From positions 1 to 43,484 of the forward strand of contig CAAGNV010000064.1 of the NCBI GenBank assembly GCA_900771425.1: a DNA stretch of 43,484 nucleotides, read 5' to 3'. A program made the translations under genes and the position numbers. The notes below the pieces were generated by a model. It saw only the letters and a program-made list of their open reading frames with translations, had not been told where the DNA came from and ran no database searches. This document shows, one piece after another, positions 17,036-25,281 of this stretch (its first letter is position 1; every line of letters starts with the position of its first letter). Source of the stretch: Bacteroidaceae bacterium (GTDB lineage: Bacteria > Bacteroidota > Bacteroidia > Bacteroidales > Bacteroidaceae).

Positions 17036-19378
17036 TTATCGTGCAGTACGGCGTGCGCGTCGTGGCGCAGCCGGCTTGGTTTCCTGTTCCTTGATGATGT
17101 CGAGACACTGCTGTGCCGTGAGTTCCATTGGCTCGCCTGCGGTCTTAGGCAGTTTATAGTTCTTGTCTTTATAGAATAGGTATGCACCATAACGTCCGCT
17201 ACGTATCTCGAGTTCAGGTTCTTCGTCGAACGATTTCAAGTGTTTCTTCTGCTCGGCCTCGCGCTTCTCGTTAATGAGTTTGACAGCATCTTCCATTGTT
17301 ACGTTCATCGGGTCAGTATCCTTTGGAATGCTGGTATATGTGCCGTCGTGGAAGATGTACGGTCCGAAACGCCCCACCCCGACCTTGATTTCGTGACCGT
17401 CGTATTCGCCGAGGGTACGAGGGAGTTTGAAGAGTTCTAGGGCTTGTTCGAGTGTCAGAGTCTGAATACTCTGATCCTTATTGAGTTGAGCAAAGCGTGG
17501 TTTCTCGCTATCGGTTGCTTCACCAATCTGGACTACCGGACCGAATCGGCCGATCTTCACTGATACCGGCTTGCCCGAAACAGGATCAGTACCAAGAATT
17601 CGTTCGCCCACCTTGTGTTCGCTGCGGTCGGACATTGTCTGGTTGATCAGAGGGTTGAATCCGTCGTAGAAGTTCTTTATGACCTTCTGCCACTCTGCAT
17701 TACCTTCGGCTATGTCATCGAATTCCTTCTCGACATTAGCGGTAAAGTTATAGTCCATGATGTCAGGGAAGTACTGCATGAGGAAGTCGTTGACCACCGT
17801 GCCTATATCGGTTGGCAGTAGTTTCGATTTCTCGTTACCCACCACTTCTGTCTTGACGGTCTCGGTCACCTTGCCGTCCTTGAGTTTGAGAATGGTATAG
17901 TCGCGCTTCACGCCGTTCTTGTTGCCCTTCACCACGTATTCGCGTTGCTGTATGGTCGATATTGTCGGTGCGTATGTTGAAGGTCGTCCAATGCCCAGTT
18001 CTTCCATTTTCTTCACAAGGCTTGCTTCGGTGTAACGGAGCGGAGCCTGTGTGAAGTGTTGTGTAGCAAGCACTTCTGCCATGGCGAGCACCTGTCCTTC
18101 TGCCACATTAGGCAAGAGGCTGTTTTCGCCGTCGAGTTCGGCATCAACATCGTTGTCGGCCGATTCACGGTAAAGACGGAGGAATCCGTCGAATGTAATG
18201 ATTTCACCTTGTGCTACGAATTCAGCCTCCAAACCGCTGATATTGATGCGGATGACGGTTTTTTCTGCTTCAGCATCAGCCATCTGCGATGCTACGGTGC
18301 GCTTCCAGATCAGCTCGTAGAGGCGCTTGTCCTGCATATTGCCGCTGATTTCGTGACGGTTGATGTATGTTGGTCGAATTGCTTCGTGAGCCTCCTGTGC
18401 ACCTTTCGCATTGGTGTGGTAGTTACGTGCCTTCGAGTATTGTTCGCCGAAATTCGCAACGATGTCGGTATGGCAGGCATTGATACATAGCGATGACAGG
18501 TTGACGGAGTCGGTACGCATGTAAGTGATGAGTCCTGACTCGTACAGGCGTTGTGCTATCATCATGGTCTGCGATACGGTAAATCCGAGTTTGCGTGCTG
18601 CCTCCTGCTGCAGTGTGGAAGTTGTGAATGGTGGTGCCGGAATCTTCTTGGTTGGTTTCTTTGATATGTCGCAGATGCAGAATTCGCGTCCTTCGAGCGA
18701 TTTGAGGAACTGTTCGGCTTCGTCGCGAGTCTTGAATCGCTGGCTGAGGTCGGCATGCAGTTCGACATTTTGCCCGTTGTCCTCTACCAAGAAGACTGCA
18801 GTTACCTTGAAACTATATTCAGGTTTGAATGAATCGATCTCGCGCTCGCGCTCAACGATGAGTCGTACCGACACCGACTGAACTCGTCCGGCCGAGAGCG
18901 ACGGTTTGATTTTCTTCCACAGTACAGGTGAAAGTTTGAAACCTACGATGCGGTCGAGCACTCGGCGTGCCTGCTGTGCGTTGACCAGATTGATATCGAT
19001 GGTGCGTGGATGGTCGATTGCCTCAAGAATGGCAGTCTTGGTAATTTCATGGAATACAATACGTTTAGTAGTATTGATATCGAGTCCGAGTACCTGAGCC
19101 AAGTGCCATGAGATGGCCTCTCCTTCACGGTCCTCATCGGAAGCCAGCCATACGTTTTCTGCCTTTGCTGCATTCTCTTGTAACAGACGGACACGTTCTT
19201 CCTGGTCCTCTGGTATCTCATATTCTGGAATAAAGTTTTCGAGATCTATGCCGAAGTCTTTCTTCTTCAGGTCGCGTATATGGCCCTTACTGCACATTAC
19301 CTTATAGTCGCCACCGAGGAATTTCTCAAGAGTCGTTGCCTTGTGAGGAGACTCCACAATCACTAAATTCTTTTGCAT
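17036..19378 (-). CDS. topA: DNA topoisomerase I (type IA)
   Basis: The start at 19378 (MQKNLVIVESPHKATTLEKF) is set by the promoter at 19421-19450, which rules out the longer frame. The 780-residue enzyme relaxes negative supercoils. It has the Toprim domain with the acidic motif SDEDREGEA (Asp81, Asp83, Glu85) and the catalytic tyrosine Tyr286 in GLITYMRTDS. The C-terminus lacks the Cys4 zinc ribbons of the E. coli enzyme. In their place are three repeats (KIGRFGPVVQIG; VGRFGPYIFHDGTYTSIP; RSGRYGAYLFYKDKNYKLP), the form usual in Bacteroidetes, and a basic tail (RRARRTAR). Confidence 0.96.
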   Translation of the reverse strand: MQKNLVIVESPHKATTLEKFLGGDYKVMCSKGHIRDLKKKDFGIDLENFIPEYEIPEDQEERVRLLQENAAKAENVWLASDEDREGEAISWHLAQVLGLDINTTKRIVFHEITKTAILEAIDHPRTIDINLVNAQQARRVLDRIVGFKLSPVLWKKIKPSLSAGRVQSVSVRLIVEREREIDSFKPEYSFKVTAVFLVEDNGQNVELHADLSQRFKTRDEAEQFLKSLEGREFCICDISKKPTKKIPAPPFTTSTLQQEAARKLGFTVSQTMMIAQRLYESGLITYMRTDSVNLSSLCINACHTDIVANFGEQYSKARNYHTNAKGAQEAHEAIRPTYINRHEISGNMQDKRLYELIWKRTVASQMADAEAEKTVIRINISGLEAEFVAQGEIITFDGFLRLYRESADNDVDAELDGENSLLPNVAEGQVLAMAEVLATQHFTQAPLRYTEASLVKKMEELGIGRPSTYAPTISTIQQREYVVKGNKNGVKRDYTILKLKDGKVTETVKTEVVGNEKSKLLPTDIGTVVNDFLMQYFPDIMDYNFTANVEKEFDDIAEGNAEWQKVIKNFYDGFNPLINQTMSDRSEHKVGERILGTDPVSGKPVSVKIGRFGPVVQIGEATDSEKPRFAQLNKDQSIQTLTLEQALELFKLPRTLGEYDGHEIKVGVGRFGPYIFHDGTYTSIPKDTDPMNVTMEDAVKLINEKREAEQKKHLKSFDEEPELEIRSGRYGAYLFYKDKNYKLPKTAGEPMELTAQQCLDIIKEQETKPAAPRRARRTAR

Positions 19379-19420
19379 CGTCTTTGTTGTTTTATCGTTC
19401 GAATTCTTAATTTCGGGGGG

Positions 19421-19450
19421 CAAAGTTATAATAAAAATCAGAAACGGCAA
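19421..19450 (-). promoter_or_regulatory. Promoter of topA-aroK-argB
   Basis: On the minus strand TTG (19448-19450), 19 nt, TAACTTTG (19421-19428). The match is strong. The predicted start is near 19414, 36 nt before the topA ATG. Confidence 0.75.
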
Positions 19451-19698
19451 TCATCTTACACATCTTTTTTTATATTATAAAGGTGTAAAAACCGACTTGC
19501 AGCACATGCACACCATACGAAAACGGCATATCATAGTACTTAGTACTATATAAGGTACCAACTACAGCCATGCAGGCACGAATGTTAAATAATAAAAAAA
19601 TTTGGCCGTAACCCTCGTTTTGCCAAATATAAGGTGCAAAACGGAGCAGATTTGGCACTTTTGTACAACACACTTTTACTTGGAAGCATTTGCCATAT

Positions 19699-19803
19699 CA
19701 CCCTTTACAGTTATTACCACACCGACGGTGCAGTAATCTACGCCGACGCAGTAGTGTACTACACCGTCGTGGTAGTAAACTGCACCGACGGTGTGGTGAC
19801 TAT
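19699..19803. repeat. Array D: 21-bp tandem units
   Basis: Five units start at 19699, 19720, 19741, 19762 and 19783. Each begins CACC or CGCC; three then read GACG or GTCG, and units 2 and 5 contain the dyad CACCGACGGTG. The second half of each unit is related to GGTAGTAAACT. The fourth unit matches the third unit of array E (34653-34673) at 18 of 21 positions. The array sits between divergent topA and the GH43 cluster, about 330 bp upstream of the latter's promoter. Confidence 0.85.
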
Positions 19804-20078
19804 ACACATGGCTGCATGACATTATGTATTTGGTTATATAAATATATGTGGACTGATTATATCTTTAAGCACCTGAATCATTCAATGGACAGACCTTTCA
19901 TCAATATGCCAAAGATTAAATCAGCGAGAGCCTTCACACCTTTTATTATATTGGAATGAATACACTAAGCATGCCTCATGAGGCACGTACGAAAGCATGT
20001 TTTTCATTGTCATTCGGCCCATCGCTGACAGACACGGCAACGCCGGACGAATGCCATATAGACTTGCAAAATGGGATA
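19804..20078. other. Non-coding stretch upstream of the GH43 cluster
   Basis: I see no gene in this stretch. A 15-bp window near 19970-19985 contains CATGCCTCATGAGGCA, a short dyad. No promoter match is seen here. Confidence 0.5.
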
Positions 20079-20112
20079 TTTTGATACAATTATTTGCATT
20101 TTTGATACAATT
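20079..20112 (+). promoter_or_regulatory. Candidate activator site: 13-bp direct repeat at 21-bp spacing
   Basis: TTTTGATACAATT occurs exactly twice, at 20079-20091 and 20100-20112, start to start 21 bp, so both lie on the same helix face. The repeat ends 21 bp before the -33 box of the GH43 promoter. That position suits a class of AraC-type activators, the output domain carried by the hybrid regulator at 4902. Confidence 0.6.
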
Positions 20113-20133
20113 GCACCGTATTATTTATTATGA

Positions 20134-20165
20134 TTTGCCCGATTCCGATAGAATTAGTACATTTG
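20134..20165 (+). promoter_or_regulatory. Promoter of the GH43 cluster
   Basis: TTTG (20134-20137), 20 nt, TACATTTG (20158-20165). The predicted start is near 20172, leaving a leader of about 120 nt before the ATG at 20292. Confidence 0.7.
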
Positions 20166-20291
20166 CAATGCCAATAATGGCCGGACGTCCAAAAATGCCA
20201 GCATGAGAGTGCGGCAGGACACGGCAAAAGAGAACGAATACCATCAAAAGCAAACCAAATCACCAATTTAATAATCTATTTTAATCAAAAC

Positions 20292-21143
20292 ATGAAAAAA
20301 GCATTATTCAGCGTGGCACTGACATTCTGCCTTTCGGCCATGAATCTCAATGCACAGCCACCGTTGGAGAATTATTTCGCTCCAGCATCAAAGGAAGCGG
20401 CTACTCCTGACAGCGAAGGTTTCATCCGCAGATGGACTCTGCTCGAACCTATCAGCAAGCCAAACCGCAGCAACACAGTATTTACAGACAGTTATCTCCG
20501 CGAAGCATTCGCTGTTGAGTATTTCAAGAACCAGTTCACAATGGTTCCAAAGGATGGCCAGAAGGTAAAGGCTAAGGCTCAGATAGAAGTACGTCAGGCA
20601 ATGCCTGCTGCTCCGGCTCCAGGTGCAGGTGCTCCTAACCGTCCTGCTGGTCCAGGCGCTGGTCCTAACCGCCCTGCAGGTCCAGGTGCAGGTCCAGGTG
20701 CAGGTATGCCTCCAATGGGTGGATTCCGTGGTATGGGTCCTGCTCAGTTGAAGGACACAGTCGTAACCCTCACATGGCACAAGTACGACAGCAAGCTCTA
20801 CAACAATAAGTTGTTCCGTTTCGCAAGCGGTCTCAAGAAGCAAGTTTACGGTAACCTGTTCTGGGCCGTGACTACAATCGAATGCGACGAAGACATCACT
20901 GGCATCCGCATGGCTGTAGGTTCTAACTCAGCATCTATGTGGTGGCTCAACGGTGAAGAAGCAGTGCTTCTGTCAGGCGACCGCCGTATGGTAGCCGACG
21001 ACGTCATCTCTGACCGTCTCACACTCAAGAAAGGCAAGAACATCGTACGCGGCGTTGTCATCAACGGTCCAGGTATGAGCGATTTCTGCCTCCGTTTCAT
21101 CGACGAGAAAGGCAACCCTGTAAAGGGCATCAGAATACTCTAA
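20292..21143 (+). CDS. Secreted beta-sandwich protein with a Pro/Gly/Ala-rich insert
   Basis: The 283-residue product has a signal peptide (about 1-21, ending LNA). Residues about 22-100 and 150-283 look like a beta-sandwich, with WTLLEPIS near the start and RMAVGSNSASMWWLNGEEAV, RRMVADD and KKGKNIVRGVVINGPG near the end. I have seen this kind of module beside secreted plant-polysaccharide enzymes of Bacteroidetes, and it is probably carbohydrate-related. Between the halves, about residues 105-148, lies a low-complexity segment rich in Pro, Gly, Ala and Asn. No catalytic site is recognised. It is the first gene of the GH43 cluster, 34 bp before the next gene. Codon bias is strong, suggesting high expression. 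Confidence 0.75.
   Translation: MKKALFSVALTFCLSAMNLNAQPPLENYFAPASKEAATPDSEGFIRRWTLLEPISKPNRSNTVFTDSYLREAFAVEYFKNQFTMVPKDGQKVKAKAQIEVRQAMPAAPAPGAGAPNRPAGPGAGPNRPAGPGAGPGAGMPPMGGFRGMGPAQLKDTVVTLTWHKYDSKLYNNKLFRFASGLKKQVYGNLFWAVTTIECDEDITGIRMAVGSNSASMWWLNGEEAVLLSGDRRMVADDVISDRLTLKKGKNIVRGVVINGPGMSDFCLRFIDEKGNPVKGIRIL
20634..20705 (+). repeat. In-frame 30-bp coding repeat
   Basis: The ten residues PNRPAGPGAG are encoded twice in tandem (20634-20663 and 20664-20693), followed by a partial third copy, PGAG. The unit is a multiple of three, so copy-number change would not break the frame. Confidence 0.85.
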
Positions 21144-21177
21144 GTTTAATGTTTAATTCATAAAAGAAGCAAGAAAA

Positions 21178-22626
21178 ATGAAAAAGATATTATTAGCATC
21201 ATTATGCGCTATGAATTGCGCATTAAGCTTTGGACAAATCGGTGCGCCATTCATTCACGACCCATCGACTATAGTCGAGTGCGAAGGCAAATATTATACA
21301 TTCGGCACCGGTGGTGGCGGTCTTATCTCTGACGACGGTTGGAGCTGGCATTCAGGAGCAGAACGTCCTGGAGGCGGTGCAGCACCAGACGCAATCAAGA
21401 TTGGCGACCGTTACCTCATCATCTACGGTGCTACAGGTGGTGGTCTTGGCGGTGGTCACGCTGGAAAGATCTACACAATGTGGAACAAGACTCTCGACCC
21501 TAAGTCTCCTGACTTCAAGTTCTCTGAGCCTATCGAGGTTACAGGTTCTGAATATGACGAAGACTGCGATGCTATCGACCCAGGCGTGCTTCTCGACCCT
21601 ACAACAGGTCGCATGTGGCTCTCTTACGGTACATACTTCGGTTTCATCCGTATCGTCGAACTCGACCCTAAGACCGGCGCACGCGTTGCCGGCAACGTAG
21701 CAAAGGACATCGCTATCGACTGCGAGGCTACAGACCTCATCTATCATAACGGCTGGTACTACCTCCTTGGTACTCACGGAACTTGCTGCGACGGCGTTAA
21801 CTCTACATACAATATCGTAGTTGGTCGTTCACGCAACGTAACTGGTCCTTATCTCGACAACATGGGCCGCGACATGATCAAGGGTGGCGGTAAGATGCTC
21901 GTTGCTGCTTGGGGCCGTCGTACAGGTGCAGGTCACTTTGGCCGCATGGTACTCGAAGAAGGCGTTGAAAAGTTCTCTTGCCACTATGAAGCAGATTACG
22001 ACCAGGGCGGTCGCAGCGTACTCGCAGTTCAGCCACTCATGTGGAAGAACGATTGGCCAGTAGCAGGCGAAAATCTCAAGAACGGCACATACGCAATTAT
22101 CTCAGAACGTCGTGGCTACGCACTCGAAATGTCAGTTGACTTCATTCGTCAACAGGCAGGCGGTGGCATGATGGGCATGTTCGGTCGCAACAATGCAGAA
22201 CCAGCTAAGCCTCTCAACTTCCAGAACCTCGACGAAGTAAAGGGTACATGGCCAGAGGGCAACACCCGAGTTCGTATCGGCGACTATATGTTCCGTCCTC
22301 ACCAGAAGTGGGCTATCGTAGGTGTTCCTGAGAAGGGTGGTACACTCGACAACCCTTACTTCAAGATTGTCATCGAAGGTACAGAACGTGCACTCACAGC
22401 AAACAGCAACTGCGAAGTAGAAACTGCTGCATACACAGGTGCCGACGAACAGCTCTGGCGTATCGACCAGCTTACTGACGGCACTTACCGCATCATGCCT
22501 AAGGCAGTGCCTGGTACAGACAAGAAGCTGGCACTCCTTTCAGCAGGTGACAGTACTCCTACACTTGGCGAATTTGACTTCAAGAGCGACAACTCAAAGT
22601 GGAACCTCAAGCTCGTCAACAATTAA
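21178..22626 (+). CDS. Secreted GH43 glycosidase with C-terminal lectin-like domain
   Basis: The 482-residue protein has a signal peptide (about 1-19, ending SFG) and a five-bladed GH43 catalytic domain (about 22-330). The catalytic trio is visible: Asp28 in FIHDPS (base), Asp134 in AIDPGV (pKa modulator) and Glu183 in DCEATDLI (acid). His253 in GAGHFGR matches the conserved His of arabinanase-like GH43 members. Residues about 345-482 resemble a small beta domain, with the end ADEQLWRIDQLTDGTYRI like a ricin-type lectin repeat. The likely activity is arabinan or arabinoxylan cleavage (endo-arabinanase or arabinofuranosidase); the sequence does not fix the exact bond. Codon use is highly biased. 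Confidence 0.88.
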   Translation: MKKILLASLCAMNCALSFGQIGAPFIHDPSTIVECEGKYYTFGTGGGGLISDDGWSWHSGAERPGGGAAPDAIKIGDRYLIIYGATGGGLGGGHAGKIYTMWNKTLDPKSPDFKFSEPIEVTGSEYDEDCDAIDPGVLLDPTTGRMWLSYGTYFGFIRIVELDPKTGARVAGNVAKDIAIDCEATDLIYHNGWYYLLGTHGTCCDGVNSTYNIVVGRSRNVTGPYLDNMGRDMIKGGGKMLVAAWGRRTGAGHFGRMVLEEGVEKFSCHYEADYDQGGRSVLAVQPLMWKNDWPVAGENLKNGTYAIISERRGYALEMSVDFIRQQAGGGMMGMFGRNNAEPAKPLNFQNLDEVKGTWPEGNTRVRIGDYMFRPHQKWAIVGVPEKGGTLDNPYFKIVIEGTERALTANSNCEVETAAYTGADEQLWRIDQLTDGTYRIMPKAVPGTDKKLALLSAGDSTPTLGEFDFKSDNSKWNLKLVNN

Positions 22627-22642
22627 TCAAGTATTAACTCAT

Positions 22643-22691
22643 AAGGTTCTTATCGGCAAAGTATGACATAGCCGATAAGAACCTTTATTTA
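22643..22691 (+). terminator. Strong hairpin between the two GH43 genes
   Basis: A perfect 15-bp stem (22643-22657 with 22671-22685), 13-nt loop, then TATTTAT. It ends 22 nt before the ATG at 22708 and no promoter fits between, so it probably acts as a partial terminator or 3'-end stabiliser inside the operon. Confidence 0.85.
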
Positions 22692-22707
22692 TACATAACT
22701 GATTATC

Positions 22708-24924
22708 ATGAAAAAGATTATTCTTGGCGCAGTCCTCTCCATAATCGGCAGCATCAGCGTCATGGCTCAGAACCCTATCATCTCAGGGCAATACTCAGCC
22801 GACCCTACTGCACGTGTATTCGGAGGCAAGCTGTATGTCTATCCGTCACACGACGTAAAGACAGCCAACGAGAACGACTCCAACGGATGGTTCCGCATGG
22901 AGGACTACCACGTATATATGGGCAACGACGACCTGAGCGAATTCAGCGACATGGGTATGTCACTGTCTCAGAACGACGTAGAATGGGTTAACAGCCGTTC
23001 AAACTCAATGTGGGCTCCTGACTGTATCGAAAAGAATGGTCAGTACTACTTCTTCTTCCCTGCACAGGGCAACCGCCGTGGATTTTCAGTAGGTATTGCC
23101 GAGAGCAAGCGCCCTTACGGCAAGTTCACACCACGCAAGGAACCTATCACAGGTCTTATGGGTATCGACCCATGCGTGCTTCAGGATGACGACGGTAAGA
23201 TGTACATCTACTGGGGCATGAACGGCATCTTTGCAGCCGAACTCAACGACTCCATGACCGCACTCGTAGGCAAGTCAGTCAAGTTGGACGGTGAGCTCCC
23301 ACGCAAAGGCTTGAAGGAAGGTCCGTTTGCATTCAAGCACAACGGCAAGTATTACCTTACCTTCCCTTGGGCACGCGACGTACGCGAAGCATTGGTTTAC
23401 TGCATGAGCGACAATCCACTCGGACCTTTCGAATACAAAGGTGTCATCATGAAGGAGACAGAATGCTGGACAAACCACCATTCAATCGTTGAGTATAACG
23501 GTCAGTGGTATCTCTTCTATCACCGCAACCTTTATTCTCCAAAGTTCGACAAGAACCGTTCTGTATGCTGCGACTCACTCTTCTTCAATCCTGACGGAAC
23601 AATTCAGGAAGTCACTCCTACTCTCCGTGGCGTAGGTATCACAAGCGCACGTCGTCAAGTACAAATGGACCGTTACAGCAGTATCAGCGAAGAAGGTGCT
23701 GAAATAGATTATATTGACCGTTCAGACTACTTCCGCGGTTGGAAGACCATCTTCACGGCAAAGAGCGCATGGGTACGCTACAACCGCGTTGACTTTGGTA
23801 CTGAACCTCTGAAGGCTCTTCGTCTGATGGTTAAGGCTGAAAAGGCAGGCAAGGTCACTCTCCGTCAAGGCGGTGCAGACGGCAAGGTCGTTGCTACAGC
23901 AAAGATTCCTGCATGTGGCGACTGGACAGAAGTCATCGCAAAGATCAAAGCACCACTCAACGGAGTCACTGACCTCACACTCGTAAGCGAGACTGCAGGC
24001 AAGATCGAAGTTGACTGGATTACTTTCACACCTGATGCAAAACCATCACGTGCACTCGTATCTGCCACATTCACAGCCGACCCAGCCCCGCTGGTTCACG
24101 ACGGCACCCTCTACCTCTACACTGGTCATGACGTTGCTTCACAGCAGGCAACAAACTATGTAATGGCTGACTGGCAAGTGTTTTCAACCAAGGACATGAA
24201 GACATGGACCAACCACGGCATCTGCCTGTCACCAAGTACATTTTCTCCCTGGGGAGGCGGCGATGCTTACGCCGCTCAATGTGTAGAACGTAACGGAAAA
24301 TTCTATTGGTATGCAGCACTCGGACATGTTGCTGATGCTGACAGCAAAGGCGGTATGTGCATCGGTGTAGCAGTAAGCGATTCGCCTACAGGTCCGTTCA
24401 AGGATGCAATCGGCAAGGCTCTCATCACAAACGAAATGACAACCGACAAGCCTCACAGTTGGGACGACATCGATCCTTCTGTATTCACAGACGACGACGG
24501 TCAGGCTTATATCGTTTGGGGCAACGGCAGTTGCAAGATTGCAAAGCTGAAGGACAACATGGTAGAACTCGACGGCGACATCAAGGTTCTCGACATTCCT
24601 CACTTCATCGAAGGTCCATGGATCTACAAGCGCAACGGACTCTACTACCTCGTTTATGCCGGAGCAGGTGACAAACCAGAAATGATTGAATACTGCACCA
24701 CAACCGACATCAAGAGCGGCAAGTGGGAGTATCGCGGCATCATCGACGGCAATGCCGACAACTGCTTCACCACTCACCCAGGCATCGCCGACTTCAAGGG
24801 CAAATCTTGGTTCTTCACTCACAACGGTACACTCCCAACTGGCGGCAGTTACCGCCGTAGTGTCATTGCAGACGAGATGAAATACAACTCCGACGGAACA
24901 ATCCAGCGTATCGTACGCAAGTAA
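22708..24924 (+). CDS. Secreted double-GH43 enzyme (GH43-CBM6-like-GH43)
   Basis: The 738-residue protein has a signal peptide (about 1-20, ending VMA). The first GH43 domain (about 25-320) has Asp32 in SADPTARV, Asp154 in GIDPCV and Glu204 in KEGPF. A beta-sandwich of the CBM6 type follows (about 330-450, with WVRYNRVDFG and KIEVDWITF). The second GH43 domain (about 455-738) has Asp458 in TADPAPLV, Asp589 in DIDPSVF and Glu635 in FIEGPWIYK. Both catalytic trios are intact. Such enzymes usually remove xylose or arabinose from xylan-type chains, and the two domains may have different bond specificity. The end of the gene is tandemly repeated (24917-24990). Confidence 0.9.
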   Translation: MKKIILGAVLSIIGSISVMAQNPIISGQYSADPTARVFGGKLYVYPSHDVKTANENDSNGWFRMEDYHVYMGNDDLSEFSDMGMSLSQNDVEWVNSRSNSMWAPDCIEKNGQYYFFFPAQGNRRGFSVGIAESKRPYGKFTPRKEPITGLMGIDPCVLQDDDGKMYIYWGMNGIFAAELNDSMTALVGKSVKLDGELPRKGLKEGPFAFKHNGKYYLTFPWARDVREALVYCMSDNPLGPFEYKGVIMKETECWTNHHSIVEYNGQWYLFYHRNLYSPKFDKNRSVCCDSLFFNPDGTIQEVTPTLRGVGITSARRQVQMDRYSSISEEGAEIDYIDRSDYFRGWKTIFTAKSAWVRYNRVDFGTEPLKALRLMVKAEKAGKVTLRQGGADGKVVATAKIPACGDWTEVIAKIKAPLNGVTDLTLVSETAGKIEVDWITFTPDAKPSRALVSATFTADPAPLVHDGTLYLYTGHDVASQQATNYVMADWQVFSTKDMKTWTNHGICLSPSTFSPWGGGDAYAAQCVERNGKFYWYAALGHVADADSKGGMCIGVAVSDSPTGPFKDAIGKALITNEMTTDKPHSWDDIDPSVFTDDDGQAYIVWGNGSCKIAKLKDNMVELDGDIKVLDIPHFIEGPWIYKRNGLYYLVYAGAGDKPEMIEYCTTTDIKSGKWEYRGIIDGNADNCFTTHPGIADFKGKSWFFTHNGTLPTGGSYRRSVIADEMKYNSDGTIQRIVRK

Positions 24925-24990
24925 TCCACGTACAAGTAATTAATCAGCAAGTAATTCGTGCGCAAGTAACTTCGCATGTAGTTCATGCTG
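24917..24990. repeat. 15-bp tandem array starting at a stop codon
   Basis: AAGTAA recurs at 24919, 24934, 24949 and 24964, with a degenerate copy (TAGTTC) at 24979. The first copy is the last Lys codon and stop codon of the double-GH43 gene. Because 15 is a multiple of three, every copy gives an in-frame Lys-stop. The bases before AAGTAA are also related (CGC, TAC, AGC, CGC). Confidence 0.85.
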
Positions 24991-25008
24991 ATTATACATA
25001 ACAAACAT

Positions 25009-25045
25009 ATCGCCCCCTGTGCCACACAATGACATAGGGGGCGAT
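25009..25045 (+). terminator. Terminator of the GH43 cluster
   Basis: ATCGCCCCCTGTG (25009-25021) pairs with CATAGGGGGCGAT (25033-25045) over 13 bp with one wobble. The following sequence is only moderately T-rich. Confidence 0.7.
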
Positions 25046-25171
25046 TCGTATATTCAACTGAGATACCATATATTCAGGAGAGAAAGTACGCCAACACCAG
25101 CACTAACGCATTAGTTAGGCACACCTTATAAGTCTATACCGCGACTTATCGGCATTATTTTGCTTCGCCGC

Positions 25172-25202
25172 ATTGCTGCATGAAATAAATTCCCTATATT
25201 TG
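25172..25202 (+). promoter_or_regulatory. Promoter of the glucokinase-malQ operon
   Basis: ATTG (25172-25175), 19 nt, TATATTTG (25195-25202). The match is good. The start site would be near 25209, leaving a leader of about 70 nt. Confidence 0.7.
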
Positions 25203-25281
25203 CATACGCAATCATACATGACAGCACCAAAACAATAATAGGGAATTCTTTTATCCCCAAAAACAATGCATCATCACTGAT

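Noticed and set aside
17020..17190. N-terminal extension of shikimate kinase
   Set aside because: It overlaps topA and adds residues unlike the family; the ATG at 17019 starts exactly at the conserved N-terminus.
24229..24822. 197-codon minus-strand frame in the double-GH43 gene
   Set aside because: It is antisense to the second GH43 domain with intact catalytic residues; not supported.
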